Source: Diphasiastrum complanatum (Eukaryota > Streptophyta > Lycopodiopsida > Lycopodiales > Lycopodiaceae). Taken from it: a stretch of DNA of 64,000 bases. Each line of letters begins with the position of its first letter. Positions within the stretch are counted from its first letter, which is position 1. The DNA lies in assembly GCA_029204225.1 (NCBI GenBank), contig CM055110.1, positions 22,212,881 through 22,276,880 of the forward strand, in the 5' to 3' direction. The notes beneath the pieces are model-generated. The model was not told the DNA's origin. It did not search any database and saw nothing but the letters and a program-made list of their open reading frames with translations. The position numbers were made by a program, and so were the translations under genes. Of the stretch, positions 22,805-36,745 are shown one piece after another.

Positions 22805-22806
<2 letters not shown>
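22250..22806 (+). pseudogene. LINE ORF2 C-terminal end and 3' region
   Basis: It starts with the same C-terminal coding segment as other LINE copies ('..YEDP..VALM.REMF' equivalents at about 22275-22330). It continues into a sequence parallel to the 3' part of LINE-B and ends at a long (CT)n(CA)n array. The coding frame is broken throughout. It lies upstream of GP210 exon sequence, perhaps in a GP210 intron. Confidence 0.6.
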
Positions 22807-22887
<81 letters not shown>

Positions 22888-22911
22888 ATGCACATGCACA
22901 CACACACACAT
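22807..22911. repeat. (CT)28 followed by (CA)n microsatellite
   Basis: CT repeats span 22807-22862 and CA repeats run on to about 22911 with short interruptions. It sits at the 3' end of a LINE fragment, as several other CT arrays in the window do. Confidence 0.95.
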
Positions 22912-23241
22912 GGACAGTAGGTCGCTAGAATCTGCAAATTCAATGATCTTGTTACTCATGTCATAGCTAGGTGCTACAAGTCAAGACTATCATGGCATCT
23001 CTCTTTCACTATACATCTGTTTGTAAGGACATGTGACAATTCAACATTTATGGACTTGAAAGTTCACATTTCTAGACCACTTGACGCTTTCCAAGTTTGA
23101 TTCTGCACTCTGTGCTTTGTTGCTGAATTCTTTTCGCATTTCACTAGACAGGCTCAAGACTACATAAATTTCTGTCTATGTTAACAGCTGCACCGGCAAA
23201 TCTTGAGTTTTGATGGTTGATTTATGGGGGTTTTGTTACAG

Positions 23242-24503
23242 CTAAGCTCACCGAGGAAAAACAGAACTTTAATTAGGGTTGTTGGAAACATTGGTGAGTA
23301 ATTTGTATCAATGTTTATTCTGCCATACAGTGTTACAATGCAATAGTCTATGAGAATATATCTTACAGAAACTTTAGAATTATTCAGTAAAGATGTTCGT
23401 ACACTTCTAGTATGTACCATTTGATAGTAGAAAAATGCAGACTTTGTACCTATTTCTGGACTGTTGCTTTAGTTTACATACCAGCAAACCTGCTGCAGGC
23501 GGAGTTCAGGTGTCCTGGTTCAAAAGAAATGCCATAGAAGCAGTATGCACGAGCACTAAACATTATGGGATTGGAGGGATTGCTATTTATGAGGTGCATT
23601 ACTGCTCAAATGTCCCTTTCATGTTTTTGGTTTGATTTGTTTTCATCAGATGCAGCACAGGGGTAATTGTGACCTGTTGGGATAAGAGCATGCTGTAACT
23701 TATACTAGAATAGTCAAAGCTATTGACCTTGGCAAAGGGGCTTGTTTCTTATTATCTGAATCTAAATAGACATGAGTTTATTAGAATCAGAAAAGCTAAG
23801 GGCAGAAGCCTAAATTGTTGCATGCCCCATTGTACAGTGAACTATATCTTCAAAGCCTTTCCATGACAAACACGACTATTTTGAAATCTGGATTTCAACA
23901 GGTCAAGCTATTGGAGGACGAGGATTCATTCTCAGACACACTAGTTTTTACCCTGCCGGAAACAGGTTTTCAATCAAAAATCATGTTGTTTGCATGTTTT
24001 ATTATCTTTCCTTATAAATCTCTAACCACTTTTCATTTGACATGCTTTTACAATTGACTGCTGCTTTCTTGAGATGAAATACTTGTTGAAACATGCGGGT
24101 TCCCTGCACAGGTCAGAATGAGGAGATCCCAGTTAGGTATGATGCAGGCCATGTCACCATTTCAGACTTGTCAAGGCAGTTTATTCTGGTTATGATTGCG
24201 CTGGCAGTACTCATTGCAACTCTTTTTATTGTTTGTACAAGAGTGCATGACTTGTCTGGCCCGCTTCGCCCAGCTGCTGGAGTCTTAACAAGTCCATCTG
24301 TACAGCAGAGAGACCATGTGTCACCAGCCGGTGATACTGCTTTGGACGCCCATTCTAATGGTTTACAAACACCCCTGCATCAGAGGACCCTCAGCAGAAC
24401 ACCCCCTCAGCCTTACACTGACTATGTTGGTAGAACCATCGAACATACACCATACTACAGTCGACAGGGTGTTCGAAAGTTCGATCCTTCAAGGACGTAC
24501 TAA
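23242..24503 (+). CDS. GP210: Nuclear pore membrane glycoprotein GP210, C-terminal exons
   Basis: Four exons join in frame: 23242-23293, 23499-23593, 23902-23965 and 24112-24503 (stop TAA at 24501). They total 603 nt, 200 residues. Splice sites are canonical: TTACAG and GTGAGT around the first, TGCAG, AACAG and CACAG acceptors. Encoded landmarks are 'RTLIRVVGNIG', 'VQVSWFKRNAIEAVCTSTKH' (lumenal Ig-like region), 'DTLVFTLPETGQ', one membrane helix ('FILVMIALAVLIATLFIV') and a tail ending 'TPPQPYTDYVGRTIEHTPYY'. The last motif is typical of plant GP210 (EMB3012 in Arabidopsis). The protein anchors the pore complex in the nuclear envelope, with the tail towards the pore. The N-terminal exons must lie to the left, separated by the retrotransposon cluster, or outside the window. 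The gene looks intact here. Confidence 0.85.
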
Positions 24504-24695
24504 GATACCATTGCTGCACTGGGAATTTTGTAGTTATAATGGCCATGTGTTTTGCATGTCCATATGTGAATGTTTTATCAATCTGCATTTCTTAGTTCCA
24601 TGCGGGAGGAGCATTTGCAATGCATTTTGCACGAAAAGCCAAAAAATGAAGTATCTTGATGCAATTATATACAAACTTTCTGATCATGCATTGTG

Positions 24696-24731
<36 letters not shown>

Positions 24732-25261
24732 TCATCACTTTATTGCTATTTCTACTCCCAAAAACCCTAAAAATGTAACCCTAACCCTAAATCAACCCTA
24801 GCCCTAGATCTGAAACATCATTACTAAAACTTGAATTTCCATCCAAAAAATTTCAAGTTCCACTTCGTGACAAAATTCAGATTGCACTTAAATGAATTAG
24901 TTCACGTAGATGCCATTTCAATGAGAAACATTGCAAAAAATGCTCTACTTACAAGCAATATATCATCATCAAAGCTATTACACTAGGCAATCAAAGCTGC
25001 TCCCAAGAAACATTATGATTCAAAATAGATCCAAGAAATGATATGCTCCTTCGAAATTATTGATCCAAAACGAATTGAAACGAATTACCATTGCTTAGAA
25101 ACACCAATGAATGGTGGCAGAAAATACTATTGATTCAAAACGAATTGAAATGAATTTGCAGAACCATTGCCCAGACACACCAACAAATGATGGCAGAAAT
25201 ACGTTCATCGATGATTGAAGCCAAAGTTCAAAATCAGAGGGAGATACCACTGCCTATTTCG
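24504..25261 (+). other. GP210 3' flank: CT repeat, telomere-like words, short duplication
   Basis: No gene is seen. It holds (CT)15 at 24698-24728, a run of CCCTAA/CCCTAAA words at about 24765-24803, and an imperfect ~70-bp direct duplication (near 25060-25125 and 25130-25200; both contain CAAAACGAATTGAAA and a GATGGCAGAAA-type word). The GP210 poly(A) site probably lies in the first 200 bp. Confidence 0.6.
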
Positions 25262-25357
25262 AGACATGCCCATTATACTTTGATCGCTCATATCATACGA
25301 GGACTCTCGTTGTGTTGCACTTATGATACAGGAGATATTCTTGCTACGACATGATAT
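25262..25357 (+). pseudogene. LINE ORF2 C-terminal scrap
   Basis: This 96-bp stretch encodes 'YEDSRCVALMIQEIFLL', the C-terminal signature of the LINE ORF2s in this window. It is joined directly to copia sequence at about 25360. Confidence 0.65.
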
Positions 25358-25377
25358 GTTCCAGTCAACTCATCATG

Positions 25378-25941
25378 GAAGTGACAAAGAAAGTCAAGTG
25401 TTTCTTTTGTGGCAAGAAGGGACATTATGCCTCTAATTGCTTCAAAAAATAAAATCAACTCAAACAAGCAAATCTCTCTAATGAGAAAGAAGAAGACTTT
25501 ATTGCAAGTGAAGGAGAAGGATCTCTCATGGTGTCAAGCTTTTCTTCAATACCCTTCAAGAAGGATGGAGCATGGTACATCAATAGTGGTGCCTCATTAT
25601 ATATGTGTTGTTCAAATGAGTCTTTTGACTCTATTGTATCTTATAAAGGATGTAAAAGATCTATTTACATAGCAAATGATCATGAAAGCTTTATTGAAGG
25701 AATTGGCAATATTTCATTAAAACTTGCTTCTTCTAAAGTTCTATCACTTTTCAATGTTCTTTTTGGTCCTAATCTTACAAAGAACTTGATAAGTGTTGGA
25801 AAGTTGATTGATTGTGGTTGTGATGTGAAATTCAATGCCAATACTTGCTTTATTAAGAAAGGTGATGAGATGCTAGCTAATGGATCTAGATATGGTGGCA
25901 TCTTCAAGTTAAATTCTTATGAGAATGCAAACTTTTTGTGA
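25378..25941 (+). pseudogene. RLC-1 nucleocapsid zinc knuckle and protease
   Basis: The knuckle CFFCGKKGHYASNC (CX2CX4HX4C) lies near 25400. After a TAA near 25448, the protease region (25528-25941) includes 'WYINSGASLYMC', where the family has WxxDSGAS. The catalytic Asp is therefore Asn. Typical copia protease sequence follows ('VLFGPNLTKNLISVGKL'). Confidence 0.85.
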
Positions 25942-26910
25942 AATTGCTTTTTTGTCTAAGGAGGAGTTATGGCATAGGAGGTTGGGGCATCTCAACTATA
26001 AATTTATGTTTTCTATGATCAAGAATGATAAGGCTATTGGCCTAGCAAGATCACTTTCCAAAGATATCAAGCCATGTGAGGCTTGTGCTATTGCAAAATC
26101 ACATAGAAAGCCATATCAAAAGTCTTCTATTAAGACTTCTTATCCTTTGGAATTAATTCAATTCACTCGGATGTTCACTTCTCTTCCTCAAAAAGTATTG
26201 GTGGTGCAACTTGTTTTGCTACCTTCATTGATGATTTTACAAGATATACTTGGTTGTACCTTCTTTCTTCAAAAGCTATGGTGTTTGAACAATTCCTAGT
26301 TTTCAAAGCTTATGTTGAAAAACAGTTTTCTTTCAAAGTTAAAGCTTTGAAATGTGATGGAGGAGGTAAATACATCTCCAACAAGTTCTATGATTATTGT
26401 GAGGTTGAAGGGATTAAGAGAGAATTTTCTTGTGCTTATTCCCATCTCAAAATGGGGTTGCCAAAAGAAAAAATTGATCTCTATGCGAATGTGCTAAATC
26501 AATCCGAGTTGAAGCTTCTTTGCCTATTGAATATTGGAGAGAAGCAATTAATTGTGCAATAGATTACCTCACAATACACTTGCAAGAAGGTCACCATATG
26601 AAATCTTGGTTAAGAAGAGACCTAAGGTTGATCACCTTAGAGTTTTTGGATGTGCTTGCTTTGCTCATGTACCCTTGGAAACAAGGAAAAAAGATGATCC
26701 AAATTCAATCAAAGGGATCATGGTTGGATACTCATCCAACAAAAAGGCATACAGAATTTATGTTCCCTCTACCTCAATTACAATTGAGAGTAGAGATGTT
26801 ATTTTTCATGAGAATCAAAAATACATCTTTGATGAGGCCGAGATGAAAGATTCTCAGAAGGATTCTCCTATCATCACCCTTGAAGATTATCATGGAGAGA
26901 TGGGGCTGAG
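25930..26910 (+). pseudogene. RLC-1 integrase remnant
   Basis: Begins with the GAG-pre-integrase zinc region 'LWHRRLGHLNYKFMFSM' and 'CEACAIAKSHRKP'. The core continues in shifting frames ('AYVEKQFSFKVKALKCDGG') and then the C-terminal 'PYEILVKKRPKVDHLRVFGC' part (26552 onward). At least three frameshifts. Confidence 0.8.
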
Positions 26911-28000
26911 AATTGAGGAGTCACCTCGAGTCTTCTCACCAAGAAGATCACAAAGAGAAAGATCCGAGCCTAAGAGGCTTTCATATGGAGATAAAGGCAA
27001 ACAAGTGGAACTCAACTCCACTAATTATGCATATTTTGAAGCACTCAACTCAAAAGAATGGTTTCTAGCCATGACGGAGGAATATGATGCATTGATTGCC
27101 AACAAGACATGGAAGCTTGTGGATCTTCCATCCAACAAGCACACTATTGGTTGCAAGTGGTTTTTTCGAGTCAAATATAATCAAGATGGCACAATCAACA
27201 AGTATAAGGCAAGACTTTGTGCAAAGGGCTTTGCTCAAGTTTATAAACTTGATTATGAGGAGACTTTTACTCCAGTTGCAAAGATGGTATCAATTAGAAT
27301 CATCATTTCTATTGCTTGTTTTTTCAAATGGCAAGTTTTTTAACTAGATGTCTCAAACGCTTTTTTAAATGGATATCTAGAAGAAGAAATTTATATGGAA
27401 CAATTCCTTGGGTTCATCCAAGACAAGACCAAATTTTGCTTGCTCTTCAAAAGTCTCTATGGACTAAAGCAAGCACCAAGATCGTGGTATTCTCGACTTA
27501 ACACTTTCCTTATCTCACTAGGATTCAATCTTAGTAACTATGATCTTTCCTTGTATATCAAGTTCTATGATAGTGATATTGTCATTCTTCAAATTTATGT
27601 TGATGATATTATCCTAACAAGAAGTTGTATCAACTTAGTTAAAGAAACCAAAATTGCACTTGGAAGAGAATTCAAGATATAAGATCTTGGAAAAATTCAT
27701 TACATCTTAGGATTAGAGATTGACTTCCATAATGAGAAAGCCTTTGTTTGTCAATCCAAGTATGCTATTTCAATGTTGAAAAAGTTTAATATGCTAGATT
27801 GTAAGAGTATTGATACTCCTATGGAGCAAATTGTAAAAGACCCTAACAGAGAAGTGCATATGTCATATACCTTGGAGGAAATTTAATATCTTGCCTTTCC
27901 AAAAAGCAAGATACCATATCACTCTCATCTTGTGAAGCTGAATATAAGACACTTAGTACTACAACAAAAGAAGTGCTTTGGAGCAAGACTTATTTCAAGA
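26910..28000 (+). pseudogene. RLC-1 reverse transcriptase and RNase H scrap
   Basis: RT is well recognisable ('MTEEYDALIANKTWKLVDLP', 'GCKWFFRVKYNQDG', 'LCAKGFAQ', 'SLYGLKQAPRSWY', 'IYVDDII'), with a TAA near 27341 and a frameshift into 27395-27682. From about 27880 it jumps to the end of RNase H ('ISLSSCEAEYKTLSTTTKE'), so most of RNase H is deleted. The YVDD motif is kept. Confidence 0.8.
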
Positions 28001-28114
28001 CACCCATGAACATGTCGTCTAATGGTGTCAAGAACCTTGAGCATATCCATGATTTTCAAGGGTGTTCAAGCTCGATTCCTAATTTTGCTCCTAGTGTAAA
28101 CTTGAAAGGGCAAG

Positions 28115-29210
28115 TGTGGAATTTACGTAGTTAATAAACTTGCAATTAAAAAAAGAAAACGCTATTGGCTTGTATAGTCTCACTCATTATGTTAGGGCAA
28201 ATCCATGCCATACTAACGTTGGAGACTATGACAACTCTTGCGCAAATCCATGTGTTCCAAGAGTACTCAAGCCAAGAAAACTAGCATATTTATGTGTTTT
28301 GTATTAAGTTGATACCAATCTGAAACCTACCGTGTAAGCAATAAGACTCCATTAAGGTCATGGAAAGGTCTTACCGCGGAATTGAAGAAAACATCGTTTT
28401 AATAACGTTTTTGATTTGTCAAGGTAGTGATACTCTTTGCTAGCATAAATAAAAGATCATTTTATCATGTCTAGTTTAAAATGGCAATTCTGGCCAATAT
28501 GCATTTTAAACTTAGAGATAAACTTTACATTGTTAATAAGGCCTAAGAATAGTTGATTTACTATTTTTAGCATGCTAGGCAAGTTGATAAGGTCATATAT
28601 AGACCTATTGTTATTGGTAGGTTTAGGTAGATTGAATCTAGTCCATTGTTTGGAATAGATTTAGAACCTTCCAAATGTTGAGAAGCTTGGGAAAGCACAT
28701 CCAAATAGGTCAAGGATCTGATATATATAGTGTACAAGCATGGGAAGAGTTCATCTCTCTCTTTCTCTTCTCTCATTCATGCATATGGAAGTGATCTCTT
28801 GGGGTTTCCATATCCATTTTTGCATTGTTGTGGTCACCAATTTAACACATTACTTGATGGAATGTGGCGACTTTAATTGCATTAGAAAGGTCTTATTGCA
28901 TTCTTCAAGTTTCTATGACAAGTTTCTAGTTTTTTTGCAGGTAGAAAGTGAATGATTCAATTTTTTGTACTTTTGTGGAAACTCTATTTTTTATTGGATC
29001 TCTTGTGTTTGAATTTGCTGGACTTTTCAAGAGTGTATTTCAATCTTAAAAAGTGCAACGTTGTAGGTTGGTCATTTGTTGATAATCAAGTATCTTCCAT
29101 TCTATGTGTTGGATTTGTTAGGTTTGGTGCAAGAAAGAGATTTGAGAGGTTCCATATCTTTGTGATTTCTTCTTGAGTTTATTTGTTGACATTCAAGAGA
29201 ATGCTTTGTG
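28115..29210 (+). repeat. Probable copia LTR shared by RLC-1 and a following gag start
   Basis: It starts TGTGGAATTTACG right after the RLC-1 polypurine tract and runs about 1.1 kb to the leader of a gag start at 29251. A TATA-like word (GATATATATAG) lies near 28718. The right end is not sharply defined: I see no standard tRNA-Met primer site. The boundary given is approximate. Confidence 0.5.
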
Positions 29211-29250
29211 CATTGGAACAAGTTGAAATAGAAGATCAAGTCATTGCAAC

Positions 29251-29450
29251 ATGGCTACAAATGAAAGCTTCATGTTGGAAAGTAATGATAGGCTTACCTC
29301 AAGCAACTATTCTACTTGGAAGGTGAGAATGGAGTCTCTCCTTGAGTTGAATGAGTTGATGGATATTGTTGTAGGTGTGGAGGAAATACCTTTGGCACCT
29401 CGAGAACAATTGAGGTATGATAGGAGGGCAAATCAAGCTCGTCATGTGTA
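29251..29450 (+). pseudogene. Copia gag N-terminus (64 codons, truncated)
   Basis: The ATG at 29251 opens a copia gag start ('LTSSNYSTWKVRMESLLELN' and 'LRYDRRANQA'). Similarity to gag ends after about 64 codons, where a G-rich run (near 29471) follows. The same 64 codons, preceded by a similar leader (TGCTTTGTGCATTG), occur on the minus strand at 39079-38861 and lose similarity at the same codon. Confidence 0.75.
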
Positions 29451-31180
29451 GTAACCGGGTTCGATCCAATGGGGGGGGGGGGATCTAAGCCTATTAAGAT
29501 TGTCAAGTTCAGTGTGGGATCTAGAGGTGGAATGGCTTAGATATTGGGGTAAGTTTCATTTTTCTTTCTTCCCTTTTTAGTGTTTTCTTGGTTTTCTTTT
29601 GATACTTTCTTTGATCTTGGCTTCTTTGGCTTATCTAGGCATCCTTGGCTCTAGATCTTCTCCTCAAGAGGTTGATCTTCTCAAGGGAGCTGACCAATGA
29701 AGGGAAATCTACCTGTGGATCTTAATGATCACTCCAAGATAGAATTATAACACCTATTTTGCTTGTGTGTGGATTTTACGTATTAGTTTTGAGACTAATG
29801 GATGAATGCAAGTGCTAAGGATCATTTGAGATTGTGATAGCATGATTAACAAAAACAATACAAGCATTCATCATCCACAAGAATCACACACACAGAAAAA
29901 ATGAAGGCCAACTCAGCCGATACCGACTATTCGGTCACCCTTCAACTTTTCGACCTACCCCGACTATTCGTCGGACACCCGACATCGACAATTCGACTTC
30001 ACCAACTACTTGTATGTCAATATAAACTTCAAAATTCGACTTGAACAATCGACGGTTCATCAGTACCTTCATCATGACCAGACAGAATCAAATATCGTCC
30101 GAAGGCGACTACCAACATCACGTAGTGCTTTAATCCTATTTGTAAAGTATAGATTAAATATTCTTTTAATTAGTTAGCCATGTGTATATATTCAACAACT
30201 TATTACTTGCTCGGTTATCCCAATTATTATTCTATTCAATCAATTGGACATCCAAAGTGTAACTGTTTTGCTCTTCCTCTTTGTTATTACAAAGTATTGT
30301 TTAACGGAGAATGCGACTCTGTCTGCATTCAGCCTGTAGTTTTTTAATGACTGAAAAGTCAATATTTCAATAGTTGTATATGTCATCATGAATGCTCACT
30401 TTATTCATGTTCTGATCGTTTCTTACTCACAAATAAACTTATTTGTAGATTAAGCTATCTTGTATGACTACTAGTTTGTTGTCGATTTGTCACTCTAAAC
30501 TCCGCACCTAATACGCTTCCGCAAAGCTAAATCTAAAATCAAGATAATTTGTGCATGGCTATGAAATCGATCATGTCGATCCAGTGACTTCAAAGATGTG
30601 ATCAAATAGGACAAAATTTGATTTGTTGAAGTCGGTCTAAATCCGATATACATAGTTGCATGCATCGAGGATTCTGCGCATCCGCCCTGTCGCTCTTCCG
30701 CTGTATTGCGTCGATATCCCAACAAGTACCATCATAGATGCCCAGGTCTTCGATCTTCTTCAAATAATTTGAAATAGCATTCGAATGTGGAGATTGACGG
30801 GAATGGATACCCTTTGTTCCGGAGATGAGGATTAGCCGGAAGGTCGATGTAGTCGTCCTTCGAATAGTTCGGCAGATTCGATTCTGTGTAGAAAGTCGCA
30901 AGTGTTGAACTGCTGTGCAAAAGCCCGTGTATTTTACCAAGCATTATTTTGCACACAAAATGAAAGTAGTTTTGCAGGTATTGCGATATGTGTTAAGAAA
31001 CATGACTAAATATGTAGAATAGCAAAACATAAAACTATGACCCCTGTAGGTATCAGATGAGCAGACATAAAATCCAAAGAGGTTGCATCTGACCCTAGAT
31101 CAATAATTAATTCAAGGAAAAAAAATGTGCATGAAGAATCTTGATTGAAATTGAAACACCAAGGAGGAAAAATTGAGAGC
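29451..31180. other. Repeat-derived sequence without recognisable gene
   Basis: No coding sequence is supported. A TGTGGATTTTACG word near 29769 resembles the LTR start at 28115. The stretch 29930-30110 is rich in CGACTATTCG-like words. The right part (about 30500-31190) is probably the 3' LTR of RLC-2, because it follows that element's polypurine-type tract on the minus strand, but its far end is not clear. Confidence 0.4.
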
Positions 31181-32460
31181 TTAATCTCCAATAATCTCCC
31201 TTAAGGTCCTGGTTGGTGCCTTGAATGTCTTCGTTAGGTTTAGCATGTTGAAGAACTTCTGATACTTGATCCTAGAAAGACCCTTGGTGAATATGTCTGC
31301 AAAAATTTCTACTGTGGAGTAGTATTCGAGGATCACTTTTCTTGAGAAAACCTTTTCTCGAATGAAGTGATATTGGATTTCAATGTGCTTTGACTTGCCA
31401 TGAAATTTGGGATTCAGTGACAGTAAAATACATCTCATGTTATCACTTAAAATGGTAGTAGGTTGAAATTGAGTGTGATGTAAATTGTGAAGTAGTAATA
31501 TGATCCAAATAGCTTCTTTTGAAGATTGACATGCTGCGATATACTCTGCCTTGATCGAAGATAGCGCCACTGATTTCTACTTCCTCGAATTCCACGAAAC
31601 TAGTCTCCCTGCCAACAAGAAACAAAACCCGGAGGTAGATTTTCTGGTAGAGACATCTCCTCCCCAATCTGAGTCAAAGTAGCCTCGAAGAACCGTTGGG
31701 GCGATGGCATTTCCATCATAGCACAATATTTGATGTATACTTCCTTGAATATATTTCATCACTCTCTTTAATACTTTCCAATGAAATATCATGGGATTAG
31801 ACATGAATTGACTTAATGTGCTGATAGTGTATGCAAGATCTGGTCTGGTGCACAACATGGCATACATCCTACTAGTGAGTGATAAGGATACTTTGACAAG
31901 TCAAGTATCTCACTTTCGGTGTCAACATAGGAATGTTTGGTCATTATCATACCTTGATCCATTGGTGTATCGACTAGTTTGCAATCAGACATATGAAACT
32001 TTTCTAGAACATTCTCTAGATATCTCTACTAGTTAAGATAGATCTTCTTATGCAACCTATCTCTAGTAAGTGTATTCCTGATAGTGAATGAACAATGCCT
32101 AAGTCGGTCATGTCGACTTCCTTCAACAAATCACTCTTAGTAGTGTGCAGTAAGAGTGTGTCGTTAGACAAAATAAGTGCATCACCTACATATAGAGCTA
32201 TGTAAACTGAATTGACACCTAGCTTCGGCTGCAAGTTATGTAGAAGAGACATCACGATTGGAAGATTCAATTAGGTGTAGAATAGGATGAAATGACAAAA
32301 CATCATTTATGGATGATTGTTTAAAGTCATAGAATGCATCCTCCTTGAAGATTACATCTCTTGAAACAAATGCTACATTGGTGGATGGATCATAAACTTT
32401 ATAAGCTTTATGTCCATCATGATAGCCAATGAAAATGCATTTATTTGACCTTTGGTCCAA
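31181..32460 (-). pseudogene. RLC-2 integrase tail, RT remnant and RNase H
   Basis: From 32460 the frame reads 'KCIFIGYHDGHKAYKVYDPS' (integrase C-terminus). Most of RT is deleted. An RT palm piece follows (32270-32016), where the catalytic motif reads YVGD instead of YVDD. Next come the connection domain ('TRPDLAYTISTLSQFM'), RNase H ('GYFDSDWGGDVSTRKSTSGF', 'ALSSIKAEYIAA') and the standard C-terminus ('KHIEIQYHFIREKV', 'ADIFTKGLSRIKYQKF'). Confidence 0.85.
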
Positions 32461-32889
32461 TTTCTTCCTAAGCTGCTTAGGAACATAAACAAAGCATATA
32501 CAGCCAAAGATTTCTAAATGAGCGACTATGGTCTTGTGCCCATGAGTTTTCTTATTGACTGCTTTTGTGCTGGATCTGTTCTATAGATAACAGGCAGTGG
32601 CAGTGGCTTCTGCCCAAAACTTCGAAGCTAAATTGGATTGATGTATCATAGATTCGGCTGAGTTAAGTAGCGTTCGATTCTCCCTTTATGCAATTCCGTT
32701 ATGCTGAGGAGAATAGGAAGTTGGAAAATGTTTTCAAATATCATGTTCGGCCAGATAGTCAGACATCTCATTGGAGATGTATTCACCACCACCATCACTT
32801 TGAAGTGCTTTCACCTTTGTAGATGTTTGTGTCTATCCATGGCGTTGAATTTTTTGAAGCATTCAAAGGCTCAAAGGCTTCAAATTTAT

Positions 32890-33474
32890 GCTTTATGACA
32901 GGATTGTCGACCATCTGAAATAGTCATCTATAAAGGTGATAAAGCTAAGTGCATCTCCTAAGGATGGAGTTGGCATTGGACCACAGATATTACTATGCAC
33001 AAGATCTAATACATGCTTTGTCCTTATGGAGTGTGTTATGGGAAATCTGCTTCTAGAATGTTTGCCATAAATGCAAGACTCACAGAAAAATGATTTCCTA
33101 TCTAATGAAAGAGCAAAATTCAATCCATCAACTAAATCATTACAACACATGTAAGAAAGAGATCTTGTATTAATATGCCCAAATCGAGCATGCCACAATG
33201 ATGCTTGATCGTTTACATTTTCATTAGAAGTAGTAGCTAATGCAATGGAGCTAGAAAGTACATATAAGTTTCCAAATCGAGTGCATGTAGTCAGAGTAGC
33301 ATCTTTGTCGAAGGCTGTACATTGTTCAGAAGAAAAGGTAACAGCGTAGCCCTCATCAGTTATCTTTGAAATCGATAAAAGATTTTTAGGCAATTGAGGT
33401 ACATGAAGGACATTCAAAACAGAAATGAAGAATGCATTTTTGAATATGATCTTGATTGTTCCTTTGCCTTTCAC
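32890..33474 (-). pseudogene. RLC-2 protease end and integrase
   Basis: A 193-residue open frame begins in the protease C-terminal half ('VLHVPQLPKNLLSISKITDE'). It then has the integrase zinc region ('LWHARFGHINTRSLSYM', 'CESCIYGKHSRS') and the start of the core ('LDLVHSNICGPMPTPSLG', 'FITFIDDYFRW'). It ends in a stop at 32893. The next segments, towards 32470, retain integrase C-terminal coding in broken frames. Confidence 0.85.
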
Positions 33475-33899
33475 GTGGATGGTGCTAGAGTCTCCGAGGT
33501 AGATGAATTCGTCCCTGGTATAAGCGACATATTTAGTAAACCATTCTCTTCAAGGAGTCATATGTTGAGTAGCGCCACTATCGAGATACCAACTGTCGTA
33601 GTCTGCATCACTACTTTTCCAAGCCATTAACAGTTCTAATGGTTTGTGGTCATCAGGGGTTTGCTCCTTAAATTCACTACATTGGTAGAGTTTGGTTGTT
33701 GGTGTTGCTACTTCTTCGTCTCATTGTAGATTCGAATTTGAGAATCCTTGATGTCGTGGTTCACCCTCTTACAATATTTGCAAAAGAGTCACCTTCTGGA
33801 TCCATTGCTCTCTGTTGGAGGTTGAGGCTTTTACTGTTGTTGTTTATGCATCTGGTTTTTTCCTTTGAAATTATCTTTCTTCTTGGTGTACAATGCCAG

Positions 33900-34511
33900 A
33901 GATTTATCTTTGACAGATAGATCACTGGTCTTTCTTCACATGTCTTCTTGAAGAAGATGATCGATGACCTTCTGAAGAGTCAGATCAGGTTGAGTGGAGC
34001 TCATAAGACTTTGGCAAAGAATAAAATAAGGTCATTACAACATCATTATCCTAAATAGTGCATTCTATAGCTGACAATTGATCTAGTAAAAATTCAAAGT
34101 TGTCGATGTGGGTGGTGATGGCTGTTGAATCGGACATTTTGAGAGTAAAGAACTTCTTCCTAAGGTGTAACCTAGTGATCACATCTTGAGTCTCATAGAG
34201 ATTTGACAACAAATTTAATGCTTCCTTAGAGGATTTGCAAGTGGTAACATGAGATATTTGGTAATTAGCCAGATTTAGTGTGATTTATGCTAAGGCCTTC
34301 TGATCCTTGATCTTCCATGCCTTAGCTAAATCTAAATCAACGTCATCTAGTTTTGGGGTCAAACCCGTCTACGACATCCCAAAGATCTCTATCAATAAGC
34401 ATCATCCTAAGTTTCAACTTCCAGATGTATAAGTTTGAACCGTTGAATTTGTCGATGATCCTGACTTCATTGTATGATGAAGAAGATGAAGTGTTACTAG
34501 TGAGAGACATA
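33900..34511 (-). pseudogene. RLC-2 gag remnant
   Basis: The start (ATG at 34511) gives a Ser-rich leader and then 'IIDKFNGSNLYIWKLKLRMM' and 'LWDVVDGFDPK', the classic copia gag opening. Down to about 33900 the broken frames retain gag features such as 'LFYSLPKSYELHST'. The zinc knuckle near 33780 reads CKYC....H with the last Cys changed to Ser. Confidence 0.7.
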
Positions 34512-34593
34512 TTGAATTGGTAGTAATTGATCCAACATGCAGCTATAGCCAACGATCCACTCCTTCAATCCAATTCTTGCAACCCTACAAAAA

Positions 34594-36745
<2,152 letters not shown>

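Larger units (their letters stand above)
25378..28114 (+). mobile_element. Ty1/copia element RLC-1 (5'-truncated, decayed)
   Basis: The plus-strand order is zinc knuckle, protease, integrase, RT, RNase H scrap, polypurine tract. Integrase before RT marks it as Ty1/copia. It begins in the middle of gag and ends at a purine-rich tract (GAAAGGGCAAG, up to 28114) next to an LTR. Stops and frameshifts are frequent. Confidence 0.85.
31181..34511 (-). mobile_element. Ty1/copia element RLC-2 (minus strand, decayed)
   Basis: Minus-strand order: gag (34511-33900), zinc knuckle, protease/integrase (33474-32890), RT remnant and RNase H (32460-31181). A purine-rich AAGGGAGATT tract ends it near 31196. 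It is interrupted by many stops. On its 5' side it meets the (TC)90 array instead of a 5' LTR. Confidence 0.8.

Noticed and set aside
24765-24803. Interstitial telomere tract
   Set aside because: Only a few degenerate CCCTAA words, too short and irregular to be a telomeric insertion.
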